This document shows, piece after piece, positions 7,530 through 16,767 of a stretch of DNA of 64,000 bases. The translations under genes and the position numbers were made by a program. Positions within the stretch are counted from its first letter, which is position 1. Each line of letters begins with the position of its first letter. The notes under the pieces were generated by a model. It saw only the letters and a program-made list of their open reading frames with translations. It made no database searches and was not told the DNA's origin. This DNA comes from Kitasatospora sp. CB01950 (GTDB taxonomy: Bacteria > Actinomycetota > Actinomycetes > Streptomycetales > Streptomycetaceae): assembly GCF_001905465.1 (NCBI RefSeq), contig NZ_LISX01000006.1:1-64000 (forward strand), written 5' to 3'.

Positions 7530-8419
7530 CGATGACCGCCACCGTCCTGGACGACCCGGGCGTCACCGCCGGCGTCGGCCGCACCGCCCTGCTGGTCGCG
7601 CACGCCCGCGCGTTGGAGGCCCGCCGGCCCGACGCACTGGCCGTCGACCGCTTCGCCGAGCACTTCGTCCGCGCCGACCAGGGCTGCGCCGACTGGCCGC
7701 TGCACCCGGACGAGGTCGCCCCGGGCGACCCGCTGTGGGGCCGGCTGGCGAGCTACTTCGCGCTGCGCACCCGGGTGTTGGACGCGCACCTGCTGACGGC
7801 CGTCCGGGCCGGGGTGCGCCAGGTGGTGCTGCTCGGCGCGGGGCTGGACTCGCGGGCGTACCGCCTGCCGTGGCCGCCCGGCACCACGGTGTGGGAACTG
7901 GACCGGCCGGAGGTGCTGGCGTTCAAGCAGCGGGTGCTGGACGATCTGACGGCCGTCCCGTCGGCCTGCCGTCGCACGGTGCCGGTGGATCTGCGCGAGC
8001 CGTGGCCGGAGGCGTTGACGGAGGCGGGGCTCGATCCGCGGCTGCCGGTCGCGTGGCTCGCGGAGGGCCTGTTCCTGTACCTGCCGGCGGAGGCCGAGCA
8101 GCAGGTGGTGGAGGCGTTGGACACGCTCAGCGCGCCGGGTTCGACGCTGGCGTACGAGGTCAAGCTCGGCCTGGAGGCGGCGACGGTGCGGGCCAGTCCG
8201 GTGTACTCGGCGGCCCGGAACCGGATCGGCGTGGACCTGCTGGCGCTGTTCGCGCCCGGGCGGCGTCCGGACACCGCGGCGCGCCTGGGCTCGCTCGGCT
8301 GGTCGGTGTCCGTCCGCACGCCGTTCGACCACGGGGCGGGCCTGCCGCGGGCGCCGCGCCCGGAGCCGGACGACGCGCTGGCCGCGAACCGCTGGGTCAC
8401 CTGCGTCAAGGGCCGCTGA
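7526..8419 (+). CDS. Class I SAM-dependent methyltransferase, PPM1/LCMT/OMT family
   Basis: The product of about 297 residues belongs to the leucine-carboxyl/O-methyltransferase-like family. Motif I reads VVLLGAGLDSRAYRL, followed by the acidic ELDRPEVLAFKQRVL and a WLAEGLFLYLP motif typical of the group. Members methylate carboxyls or hydroxyls, many of them in polyketide or fatty-acid-derived natural products. GTG 7526 overlaps the upstream TGA; ATG 7532 is an alternative start. It is the last gene of the EF-hand, dehydrogenase, hydrolase and methyltransferase operon. A very strong hairpin follows within 10 nt of its stop. Confidence 0.88.
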   Translation: MTMTATVLDDPGVTAGVGRTALLVAHARALEARRPDALAVDRFAEHFVRADQGCADWPLHPDEVAPGDPLWGRLASYFALRTRVLDAHLLTAVRAGVRQVVLLGAGLDSRAYRLPWPPGTTVWELDRPEVLAFKQRVLDDLTAVPSACRRTVPVDLREPWPEALTEAGLDPRLPVAWLAEGLFLYLPAEAEQQVVEALDTLSAPGSTLAYEVKLGLEAATVRASPVYSAARNRIGVDLLALFAPGRRPDTAARLGSLGWSVSVRTPFDHGAGLPRAPRPEPDDALAANRWVTCVKGR

Positions 8420-8425
8420 ACGCCG

Positions 8426-8465
8426 GAAGGGCGGCCCGGCAGCGTCGACTGCCGGGCCGCCCTTC
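8426..8465. terminator. Strong bidirectional hairpin between convergent operons
   Basis: A perfect 17-bp GC-rich stem (8426-8442 with 8449-8465) has a 6-nt loop CGTCGA. It lies between the methyltransferase stop (8419) and the convergent monooxygenase stop (8483), so it can serve both operons. There is no long T tract, which is usual for streptomycete terminators. Confidence 0.85.
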
Positions 8466-8482
8466 GCTGTTGGGCGGGGCTG

Positions 8483-9616
8483 TCAGTACGGCTTCACCAG
8501 CACGTGCGCCGCGCCGGGGATGCCGATCTTGAGGAGTTCGTCCTCCTCGGGCGTGGTGGGCGTGCCGGTCTCCTGCTTGAGCACGGCCCGGGACAGCGCC
8601 TGGACGAACATGGCGCGCGGGCGGCGGCGGTCCTCCCAGGCCTGGAGGGCGGCGGGCACCGTGTCGGCGGCGTCGAGTTCCTGGGCGAGCACCAGGGCGT
8701 CCTCGACGGCCATCGCGGCGCCCTGCGCCAGGTGCGGGGTGGAGGCGTGCGCGGCGTCGCCGGCCAGCACCACCCGGCCGACGTGCCAGGGCGCGTCGAC
8801 GGTGACCTGGGAGATCCGCGAGTAGACCACGGCGGACGGGTCGGTGACGGCGGCGAGGGCCTCGGCGACCGGGCCGGTGAAGCCGGCCAGGCGCTCCTTG
8901 AGCTGCTCGTGGGCGCGCTCCGGGTCGGGACGGAAGTCCTCGTCCTCGGCGACGACGGAGCCCAGGTACATCAGCTCCTGGGTGATCGGGGTGAGCAGCG
9001 CCTTCGCGGCCACGTTGCCGGTGCTCATCACCACGCCCTGGACCTCGTCCTGCCGGGGCAGGGTGACGCGCCAGTTGGCGAAGCCGGTGTACTCGGGGCT
9101 GAAGCGGTCGCCGTACAGGCGGGTGCGCAGCGGGGAGCCGATGCCGTCGAAGCCGACGACCAGGTCGTAGCGGCCGGTGGTGCCGTCGGAGAGGGTGACG
9201 TCCACGCCCTCGCCGTCGTCGGTGAGGTCGGCGATGGTGGTGCCGAAGCGGACGGTCGCGCCGGCCTCGGTGGCGGCCCGGCCGAGGACCTGGGCGAGCG
9301 CGGGGCGCGGGATGCCGTTGTTGGCGGGGGCGTCGTCCATCCGCGGCTGCGGGATCTTCGCCAGCGGGTTGCCGGCGGTGTCGCAGATGGTCAGCACCTC
9401 CCACTCGTAGCCGACCGCCAGGCACGCGTCGAGGATGCCGAGTTCGCGCATCACGTGCAGGGCGTTGGAGGGCTGGATGATGCCGACGCCGAGGGCGTCG
9501 AACTGCTCGCGGAGCTCGGCGATCTCGACGGTGTGGCCGCGGCGGGCCAGTGCGACGGCGAGGCCGAGGCCGCCTATGCCGCCGCCGTGGACGAGGACGC
9601 GCAGGGGTGTTGCCAT
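8483..9616 (-). CDS. FAD-dependent aromatic-type monooxygenase
   Basis: The 377-residue class A flavoprotein hydroxylase belongs to the UbiH/3-hydroxybenzoate 6-hydroxylase-like family. The FAD motif GGGIGGLGLAVALARRG stands near residue 10, the DG motif is in DLVVGFDGIGSP, and the GD motif is VVLAGDAAHASTPHLAQGA. It would use NAD(P)H and O2 to hydroxylate a small aromatic. ATG 9616 lies 39 nt after the cvnD stop with a good AGGAGA-like site, so it may be the fifth gene of the conservon operon, a place where some conservons carry a cytochrome P450. The substrate is unknown. Confidence 0.88.
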   Translation of the reverse strand: MATPLRVLVHGGGIGGLGLAVALARRGHTVEIAELREQFDALGVGIIQPSNALHVMRELGILDACLAVGYEWEVLTICDTAGNPLAKIPQPRMDDAPANNGIPRPALAQVLGRAATEAGATVRFGTTIADLTDDGEGVDVTLSDGTTGRYDLVVGFDGIGSPLRTRLYGDRFSPEYTGFANWRVTLPRQDEVQGVVMSTGNVAAKALLTPITQELMYLGSVVAEDEDFRPDPERAHEQLKERLAGFTGPVAEALAAVTDPSAVVYSRISQVTVDAPWHVGRVVLAGDAAHASTPHLAQGAAMAVEDALVLAQELDAADTVPAALQAWEDRRRPRAMFVQALSRAVLKQETGTPTTPEEDELLKIGIPGAAHVLVKPY

Positions 9617-9655
9617 GGGTCTTCTCCGGTGGTTTCGGGGGGAGTTCGGAGGGGG

Positions 9656-10219
9656 TCAGCCGACCGGCAGCGCCATCAGGTGGTCGACCAGGGCGAGCAG
9701 CACGTCCCGGCCGAAGGTCCGGTCGCGGACGTCGCCGACCAGCATCGGCACGTGCGGGTCGAGGTCGAGCGCGGCCCGGATCTCGTCGTCGCTGCGGGTG
9801 TTGACGCCGTGGAAGCAGTTGATCGCGACGACGAACGGGATGGTCCGGCTCTCGAAGAAGTCGATCGACGCGAAGCTGCTCTCCAGTCGGCGGGTGTCGG
9901 CGATCACCACGCCGCCGAGCGCGCCGTTGACCAGGTCGTTCCACATGAACCAGAAGCGTTCCTGGCCGGGCGTGCCGAACAGGTACACCACCAGCTCGGG
10001 GCTGACGGTGATGCGGCCGAAGTCCAGGGCGACGGTGGTGGTGGTCTTCTGGTCGACGCCGGAGAGGTCGTCCACGCCGACGCTGGCGGTGGTGAGGTAC
10101 TCCTCGGTGCGCAGCGGGGCGACTTCGCTGACGGCGCCGACCAGGGTGGTCTTGCCGACGCCGAAGCCGCCGGCGATCAGGATCTTGACCGCGGCGGCGC
10201 CCGCCTGGGTGGTCGTCAT
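9656..10219 (-). CDS. cvnD: Conservon GTPase-like ATP/GTP-binding protein CvnD
   Basis: The 187-residue small GTPase-like protein has a P-loop GGFGVGKTT near residue 18, a switch region ending in LFGTPGQERFW, and an AINCF motif in place of NKxD, all typical of CvnD (MglA/Ras-like) proteins. In conservons it works with the sensor-like CvnA, the roadblock protein CvnB and CvnC at the membrane to relay signals that affect development or antibiotic production. It starts at ATG 10219, directly after the cvnC stop at 10221 (1-nt gap). Confidence 0.92.
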   Translation of the reverse strand: MTTTQAGAAAVKILIAGGFGVGKTTLVGAVSEVAPLRTEEYLTTASVGVDDLSGVDQKTTTTVALDFGRITVSPELVVYLFGTPGQERFWFMWNDLVNGALGGVVIADTRRLESSFASIDFFESRTIPFVVAINCFHGVNTRSDDEIRAALDLDPHVPMLVGDVRDRTFGRDVLLALVDHLMALPVG

Positions 10220-10220
10220 C

Positions 10221-10628
10221 TCAGAGCCTCCTCAGTCCCTCACGTACAGCGGCCAGCAGGCCGCGGTCGGCGCCGCCCGAGGCCCGGGCCACCGAGAGGG
10301 GGGCGCGGGCGGTCAGGAGGCCCTGTTCGACGAGGTCGCCGAGCAGGATCTTGGTCACGGACACCGGCAGGTCGAGGTCGGCGGCGACCTCGGCGACGGC
10401 GGCGGGGGTGCGGCACCGGCCGAGGATCATGCGGTGCTCGGGCTGCAGCCGGCCCGGCCGGGCCGGCGCGCCGTAGGCGTCGACCGGCTCGGACACGGTG
10501 GTCAGCAGGGTGATGAGGGTGAAGTCGTCACGTTCGGGCGCGGTGCGTCCGGCGGTGATGGTGTACGGGCGGACCATGCTGTCCGCGCCGTCGTCCGCCT
10601 CCTCGTCCTCCTCCCAGTACGGGCTCAC
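10221..10628 (-). CDS. cvnC: Conservon DUF742 protein CvnC
   Basis: The 135-residue DUF742 protein carries the characteristic MVRPYTITAGRT segment and a winged-helix-like region of Leu/Val repeats (PAAVAEVAADLDLPVSVTKI). It is the third member of the conservon. GTG 10628 overlaps the cvnB stop by four bases (GTGA). The N-terminus is strongly acidic (YWEEDEEADDGAD). The known role is as an accessory component of the CvnA-D complex; its molecular function is poorly defined. Confidence 0.92.
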   Translation of the reverse strand: MSPYWEEDEEADDGADSMVRPYTITAGRTAPERDDFTLITLLTTVSEPVDAYGAPARPGRLQPEHRMILGRCRTPAAVAEVAADLDLPVSVTKILLGDLVEQGLLTARAPLSVARASGGADRGLLAAVREGLRRL

Positions 10629-11062
10629 CCGCGCTGCCCGCCCCGGGCGGCGAACGCGTCGAAGTCGCCGCGCTGCGGGGTGGAGAGCTTCTGGCCGACC
10701 TGCTGGACCAGGTTGTGCATGGCCAGCGACATGACCTCGGCGTCGACGTCCTGGGAGGCGACGACGGCGAGGTGGGTGCCCTGGCCGGCGGAGATGACGA
10801 ACAGCCACAGGTCGGCGAGTTCGACGATGACCTGGTGCACGGGGCCGCCGGCGAACAGCTGGCCGACGCCGCGGGCCAGGCTCTGCTGGCCGGTGGCGAC
10901 GGCGGCGAGGCGCTCGGCGTCGGAGCGGTCGATGGAGCGGGAGTGGCTGACCACGAGGCCGTCGTCGGAGAGCAGGACGGCGAGTCTCGTCCCGGCCACC
11001 TGGTCCACCAGGCCGTCCAGCAGCCAGTCGAGGTCCTGGTGGGTGCCGATTGTGCGCGTCAT
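10625..11062 (-). CDS. cvnB: Conservon roadblock/LC7 protein CvnB
   Basis: The 145-residue roadblock/LC7-domain protein begins with the family-typical DLDWLLDGLVDQVAGTRLA and continues with VLLSDDGLVVSHSRSIDR. Such proteins act as GTPase-interacting scaffolds or activating proteins, here for CvnD. ATG 11062 overlaps the cvnA stop (ATGA), so translation is coupled. The C-terminus is Gly/Arg-rich. Confidence 0.93.
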   Translation of the reverse strand: MTRTIGTHQDLDWLLDGLVDQVAGTRLAVLLSDDGLVVSHSRSIDRSDAERLAAVATGQQSLARGVGQLFAGGPVHQVIVELADLWLFVISAGQGTHLAVVASQDVDAEVMSLAMHNLVQQVGQKLSTPQRGDFDAFAARGGQRG

Positions 11063-13887
11063 GACCGGTCTTCTCTCGTCGGGATGGTGTGGGTGTTCCA
11101 GGTGTCGCCGGGCTCGGGCCGTTCGCCGGACTGCGGCGTGGTGTCCGCGGTCGGCCGGTCGGCTCCGGCCCGCGCCTCTCTGGACCGCCGCTGGAACGCG
11201 CCGACCGCCGCTCCGGCCCGTCGGGGGGCCGGTCGGAACAGCGGGTTCTCGTCCCAGCGCGGCGGGGCGGGGGCGGCCGGCGCGGTGGCCGGGTCGATCC
11301 GCAGCTCGTCGACCAGGCTGGCCTGGCGGATGCGGCGCGGCAGCGGCGGTTCGGCGCCCGGCAGGGCCGGGGCGAGCGGCACGTACTGGGCGGGCACCGT
11401 CGGGGCGGGGGCCGGGTACGTCCCGGGGGCGGGGAACGGGGTGGCCTGCGCGGGCTCGAACGGGGCGGGCTCGAACGGGGCGGGCCGGCCGGGCCGGTTG
11501 TCGCCGGCCGTCGGCTCGTACGCCGCCGGCTCGGGCCGGTAGGGCGCGGGCAGCCCGGCGTTCGGCAGCCCGTACGGGGCGACCGCGCCGGTCGGGGCGC
11601 CGTAGGGCGATTCGCCGGTCGGGCTGCCGTACGGCGCGGCATGGTACTCGGCGGGCGGCAGCGCGGCGGGGAACGCCTGCGGCTCGTGGCCGGGCGTGCC
11701 GTGCTGCTCGACGGGCCGGCCGAACGGCTCGTGCTGCGGCAGCGGGTACGGGTCGGCGGCGCCGAACGGGTCCTGGACGGGCGGGTACGGCAGTTCCTCG
11801 GGGGCGGCGTGCAGTTCGAGCAGCGCGTTGTCCCGTTCGGGCGTCCCGGTGAGTCCGGTGACGCCGGCCAGCGCCTGGCCGCGGGAGCGGGTGGGCAGAC
11901 CGCCGGTGGGCGGCGCGGCGACCAGGGTCGGGCGGGCCGTCGGGTCGGGGACGATCAGCTCGTCGGGGACGAGCACGACGACGCGGGTGCCGCCGAACGC
12001 GGACTGGCGGAACTCGATCCGCAGGCCGTTCTGGTCGGCGAGCCGGGCGACCACGTAGAAGCCGAGGCGGATGTCGTCGCCGCGGGCCAGCACGTCGGCC
12101 TTGGGCGGGCGGGTCATCAGCGCGTTGGCTTCGTCGATCTGGTCGTCGTCCATGCCGAGTCCGCGGTCCTCGACCTCGATGGCGACGCCGCGGCTGACCC
12201 GGCCGGCCCGGACCTCGACCGGGTTCGGCGGGCGGGAGAAGCTGAGGGCGTTCTCGATCAGCTCGGCGAGCACGTGGGCGACCGGGCCGACGGCGCGCTC
12301 GGAGAGCCAGGGGCTGCCGTCGAGGTCGATGACGACCCGTCGGTAGTCCTGGACCTCGCCCTGGGCGGCGCGCATCACGTCCAGCAGCGGGACGGGCTTG
12401 CGCCAGCGGCGGTGCGGGGCGCCGCCGGCCAGGATGACCAGGTTCTCCTCGTAGCGGCGCAGGCGCGCGGTGAGGTGGTCGAGGTCGAACAGGCCTTCCA
12501 GGATCTCCGGGTCCTCGTGCTTGCGCTCCAACTCGGAGAGCTTCTTCAGCTGCTGACCGATCAGCAGCTGGGTGCGGCGGGCGATGCGCTGGAGCAGCCG
12601 CTCGTAGGCGCGGTGCTGCTCGGCCTGCGCGACGGCGGCCTGCAGGGCGCTGGTGCGGGCCAGGTTGAAGGCCTCGCCGAGCTTGGCGAGTTCGTCCTCG
12701 GTGCGGGCCCACGGGTCGCGTGCGATGGCGCGGGCGTGCTCCTCGACGTCGATCTGTTCGCCGTTGCCGAGGCGTTCGACGACCTCGGGCAGCGAGTTCT
12801 CCAGCTCTTCGGCCTGCTTCTGCAGCCAGCTGATGCGGCGGCGCAGGGTGCGGGTCAGGCGCCAGGTGGAGATGGCGACGGCGATGACGGCGATCAGGCC
12901 GACGACGCTGGTGAGGACCAGGCGCAGGGCGAGGCTGATGATGCTGCTCTTGCCCTCCTCGACGACTGCGGCGGTGCGGAACTCCAGCAGGCCGACCAGC
13001 GGCGGGTTGACGGCGTCGATCGCCTGCCGCCAGGCGTCCTTGTCGGTGCCGAGCGCGATCCGGCCGCCGCGGTCGGGCGCGGTGGGCTTCAGCAGGTCCT
13101 GCTCGGCGCGGGTCTTGGCCTGCCAGGCCTGGCTGCCGGTGATCTGCTGCCACATGGCGGCCTGGTCGGCGGGCAGGCTGGGCACGACCTTGGTGCCGAA
13201 CTGGAACTCCTGCTCGGCGATGGACTGCCGCAGCAGCTGGTAGTCGTCGACGTTCAGCGACCCGGTGGGCCAGCCGCGGGCCAGCAGGGCGTCGGTGCGG
13301 GAGATCATCTCCTTGCCCCAGAACAGGTCGACGAGGGGCTGCGAGATGGTGGTCATCCGGCCGTTGTCGACGTGGCTGAGGGCCGCGAACAGCCGCAGGT
13401 CCACCGCGATCAGGTCGGTGTAGTAGGTGTACACCGTGGCCTGCTGCTGGTCGCTTCCGCTGTCGACCAGGGCGCGCTGCGCGGGCAGCTGGTTGATCGC
13501 GGAGCGGGCCTCGCGGACGGCGTCGCGGACCTCGGCCGGTGCGCTGTCGGCGGCGACGCCGGACAGCTTCTGGAAGGTCTGGACGGCCTCGTCGGTCTTG
13601 GCGCGCTGGGTGCGCAGCGCCTCGTTGACGCCGGTGTGCGAGGCGAGGACCTCGGCGCTGAGGCGCCGTTCCTCCTGCAGGTTGTAGTACACGATGTTGG
13701 ACGGCTGGCCCGCTTCCTGGGCGAGCAGGCCCTGAGCGGCCTGTCGCTGGAAGTCGAGCAGGAGCTGTCCGCTGGTGACCGCCCAGAGGGCGGCCAGCGC
13801 CACACCGGGAACGATGGCCAGGACGAGCAGGGTCGCCCGGAGCGAAAGCCGGCCCGTGATAATCCGCCGAGGGGCGCGCGTGCGCAG
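11059..13887 (-). CDS. cvnA: Conservon sensor histidine-kinase-like protein CvnA
   Basis: The membrane sensor has a first TM segment (LLVLAIVPGVALAALW), an extracellular nitrate/nitrite-sensing-type (NIT) region of about 240 residues, a second TM (LRLVLTSVVGLIAVIAVA), a HAMP-like linker, and a HATPase domain with N box HVLAELIENALSFS, G1 VEDRGLGMD and RLGFYVVARL. A long Pro/Gly/Ala-rich tail follows. The first in-frame conventional start, GTG 13803, falls inside TM1 and would remove its beginning. An upstream CTG at 13887, six nt after AAGGAG, restores a basic N-terminus and the whole TM, with an in-frame TGA further upstream. I therefore annotate a probable CTG start. cvnA is the first gene of the operon. 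Confidence 0.85.
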   Translation of the reverse strand: MRTRAPRRIITGRLSLRATLLVLAIVPGVALAALWAVTSGQLLLDFQRQAAQGLLAQEAGQPSNIVYYNLQEERRLSAEVLASHTGVNEALRTQRAKTDEAVQTFQKLSGVAADSAPAEVRDAVREARSAINQLPAQRALVDSGSDQQQATVYTYYTDLIAVDLRLFAALSHVDNGRMTTISQPLVDLFWGKEMISRTDALLARGWPTGSLNVDDYQLLRQSIAEQEFQFGTKVVPSLPADQAAMWQQITGSQAWQAKTRAEQDLLKPTAPDRGGRIALGTDKDAWRQAIDAVNPPLVGLLEFRTAAVVEEGKSSIISLALRLVLTSVVGLIAVIAVAISTWRLTRTLRRRISWLQKQAEELENSLPEVVERLGNGEQIDVEEHARAIARDPWARTEDELAKLGEAFNLARTSALQAAVAQAEQHRAYERLLQRIARRTQLLIGQQLKKLSELERKHEDPEILEGLFDLDHLTARLRRYEENLVILAGGAPHRRWRKPVPLLDVMRAAQGEVQDYRRVVIDLDGSPWLSERAVGPVAHVLAELIENALSFSRPPNPVEVRAGRVSRGVAIEVEDRGLGMDDDQIDEANALMTRPPKADVLARGDDIRLGFYVVARLADQNGLRIEFRQSAFGGTRVVVLVPDELIVPDPTARPTLVAAPPTGGLPTRSRGQALAGVTGLTGTPERDNALLELHAAPEELPYPPVQDPFGAADPYPLPQHEPFGRPVEQHGTPGHEPQAFPAALPPAEYHAAPYGSPTGESPYGAPTGAVAPYGLPNAGLPAPYRPEPAAYEPTAGDNRPGRPAPFEPAPFEPAQATPFPAPGTYPAPAPTVPAQYVPLAPALPGAEPPLPRRIRQASLVDELRIDPATAPAAPAPPRWDENPLFRPAPRRAGAAVGAFQRRSREARAGADRPTADTTPQSGERPEPGDTWNTHTIPTREDRS

Positions 13888-14379
13888 GGCATTCTCCTTG
13901 GAGACGACGCCAGTCGTTCAGAACTGGTCGAATCTGATGAGGACTCTGACGGAGGGATCTTAGTATCACCCCCATAACAGCCCAAAAGCCGCCATGGCGG
14001 CTCGGTGCCCGCACGGCACCACCGCGGTGTCCCAACACCCGTGCCGACCAGGCACGATGAGCCACCCGGAGATCAACTCCCCGTGGTTCGGCTGCTGTTC
14101 ACTGCCGGTCGGCATCGACTCGCGCAAACTGCCCGTTCCCGCACCGGAACTGAGGCCCTGACCGGTGCCGGAACGGCCCGCGAACCATCCGTCAGGGCCG
14201 CCGGCCGAGCCTTTCGGAGTCTAGCGCTCCCCTCACCACGCTGTGCATTGCCCCTGTCACAACTTCACGGAAACCGGACATGAACGGTCTGAATCGTCCC
14301 GAACCGTCCGGGAATCGCCGGTATCGGTCGACGCCTTCACCCCTGTCGGGATCTTGACATCGGCTCACCTACTGACCAG
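13888..14379. promoter_or_regulatory. cvnA upstream region
   Basis: This spacer of about 490 bases lies upstream of the conservon and is expected to contain its promoter and leader. An AAGGAG sits at 13894-13899 on the minus strand. TTGACA occurs on the plus strand near 14354, but no gene lies downstream of it in that direction. No coding frame was recognised here. Confidence 0.35.
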
Positions 14380-14690
14380 TCAGCAGCCGCTCCCGCGCCG
14401 GGTCGCCGGTCCGAGCTCGGCGATCAGCCGGCGGTAGGCCTCGAACGCGGCCTTGCGGGTGTGGTCGTCGCGCAGCAGGCCGAAGCCGTGGAACAGGGTG
14501 TCGCCGCGACTGTCGGCGTCGCGCAGTGCGAACAGGGTGTACCCGTCGAGGTTCAGCGCCGCCGCCTGCCCGGCGACCGTCCGGACCACCGTCTCCAGCG
14601 TCCGGGCCTGGGCCTGCTCCGACCGTCCGGGCCCGGTCGGCCAGCCGTTCTCGCAGATCCGGATCGGCACCGGTCGGCTCCCGTTCCCTC
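14380..14690 (-). pseudogene. C-terminal remnant of a glycoside hydrolase
   Basis: The last roughly 95 codons of a TIM-barrel glycoside-hydrolase-like protein remain. They include PVPIRICENGWPTG, where ENGWP resembles the catalytic Glu region of family GH5/GH39-type enzymes, then YTLFALRDADS and LFHGFGLLRDDHTRKAAFEA, a typical end. No start codon with a ribosome site and no upstream catalytic half exist: homology stops at about 14690, where the FtsX remnant frame ends at 14706. It looks like a deletion scar. Confidence 0.6.
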
Positions 14691-14705
14691 CGGGCGCGGG
14701 TCCGG

Positions 14706-16697
14706 CTATTGGTCGCGCGCGCCCAGCGCCTCGACCGGATCCCTGCGCAGCGCCGGCCGACTGGTGAGCAGCACGGTGCCGACGCCCAGTACGGCGGCTC
14801 CGCCGAGCACTGCGGCCACCGGACCCGCGGGCAGCGACAGCGCGGCGGCGCCCGTGAGCGAGAGACTGACCGGGATCAGGACCGCAGCCGCGACCGCAGC
14901 ACCGAGGACGAGCGCCACGGCGACCGTGATCCCGCCCTCCCATGCCATCATCCGCAGCACCTGACGGTCCGTCGCACCCACCAGCCGCAGCAGCGCGAAC
15001 TCGCGCAGCCGCTCGGCGGTGCGCATCACCAGCGTGTTGACCACCGCGATGGCGGCGAACAGGCCGATCACCCCGAGCAGCAGCCGGCCGACCGCGGTGG
15101 CCGACTCCTGCTGCCGCCGGCGCTCCGCGTCGTAGGCGGCCCGGTCGATGGACCGCGCCATCGGATGGTCGGCGCGCAGGCGCCGAAGCCCCTCGCCCAG
15201 CTGCCCGGGGTCGACGCCGGGCTCGGAGCGGACCAGCACGGTCGGCGCGAGCGGGACCCGCGTGTGGGCGGCGGCGAACTCCGCGGGCAGCAGGGCGTCC
15301 GCGAACCGGACGTCACGGTCGTAGACGGCGGCGACCGTGGCCCTGCTGCTGGTGCCGTCCTGCCACTCGACCCGGACGGTGCCGCCGAGGTGCGTGTCGA
15401 GCTTCTCGAACGCGCGCCGTCCCAGGGCGATGGACTCGCCACGCAGCTCGCGCAACGAGCCCGCCGTCACCCCCGGGTCGACCAGCTGCTCCAGGTCCTG
15501 CGGGTCGACGATCCGGGCGTCCGCCCAGGCGCTGGGGCTTCCGGTGCGGCCATGCACCACCACCCCGCTGGGCACCATCGCGCCGACCGCCGCGACGCCC
15601 GGCAACTGCCGTACCGCGCCGACGAATTCCGGCGGCAGACCGATGCCGTCCGCCTGGACCACCTGGTCGGCCAGCAGCCGCCGGCCGTCCTCGGCCAGCT
15701 GGGCCTGCGCCTTGACCACCGGCACGAACAGCACCGTGCCGGTGAACGCCACCGCCAGCACCAGCGGGGTGACGGCGGCGGCGAAGCGCCGGTACTGGGA
15801 CCGCAGCGCGGCGGAGGCGAGGAAGCCCGCGACCGGGAAGAGCCGGCCCACCGGCCCGCCGATCGCCGCACCGGCGAGCCGACCGATCAGCGGCCCGAGC
15901 AGCGCGACGCCGAGCAGCAGCGCCAGCACCATGCCCTCCGCCGTGCCCGCCCCGCCTCGGCTCCCCGCCGAGCCGGTCAGCACCGCACCGCACACGCCCA
16001 GCGTCGCCAGGCCGAGGGCGATCCGGACCGGACCCGGCCGGGACGGGGGCACGGCGGCGTCGCGCAGCGCCCGGGTGGGGTCGACCGCGGCGGCCCGGCG
16101 CGCGGCGGCCCGAACGGCCAGCTGCGCGGTCACGGCCACGACGCCGAGGACGATCAGCGGGGCGGTCGGGCCGACGTGCAGCGGCACGCCCGGGCCGACC
16201 ACGCCGCGGTCGACCAGTTCCGTGCGCAGCACGGCGGCGAGGCCGATCCCCAGCGGGACGCCGACGACCGCCGCCGCGACGGTCAGCACCAGCGTCTCCG
16301 CGGCGATCATCCGCCGTACCTGTCCGGGGGTGGCGCCGACCGCCCGGAGCAGGGCCGTCTCGCGCAGCCGCTGCTGGACGGAGAGCGCGAGCGTCCCCGC
16401 CACCGGGAAGGCCGCGACCAGCAGCGACAGCACGCCCATCGTCCCGGCGAGCGAGGAGAGGCCGTCCGCCGGTCCGTGGAAGCCGAAGAACTCCACCTCG
16501 GCCCGGGCATCGCCGGTGTGGACCACGGCCCCGGAGGGTTCGCTGTCGTCGGCCCGCGACCCGCCCAGCAGGTCCTTGGCGCGGTCGGCCAGCGCCGGCA
16601 GGTCCGTGCCGTCCTCGACCTGGATGCCGATCACGTCCGCGCCGGTGGTGGTGCCGGCCAGCCCAACCAGCGCGCGGCCCGACTCCCCCTTCGGTGC
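14706..16697 (-). pseudogene. N-terminally truncated FtsX/MacB-type ABC permease
   Basis: About 660 codons of a two-module FtsX permease are open from about 16697 to TAG 14706. Both FtsX modules show the LLRAVGATPGQVRRM and LLRLVGATDRQVLRMM signatures with 7-8 hydrophobic segments, and the C-terminus is intact (DPVEALGARDQ). The N-terminal roughly 150 residues with the first TM and start are missing. The frame continues upstream as antisense of the PIG-L gene without homology. No partner ATPase is adjacent. It is probably a pseudogene, though an internal start giving a partial permease cannot be excluded. Confidence 0.7.
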
Positions 16698-16767
16698 GGT
16701 TTCACTCGGGGACGAACCGGACACCCTGCGGACGAACGGACATCCCGCAGGACGAAGGCGGTACGGC

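Noticed and set aside
11089..13977. 962-codon plus-strand frame opposite cvnA
   Set aside because: Mirror of the cvnA codon bias; composition (Gly/Val/Asp repeats) is typical of antisense shadows and there is no ribosome site.
14350..14395. Plus-strand promoter with TTGACA
   Set aside because: No good -10 box follows at 17-19 nt and no plus-strand gene lies downstream.
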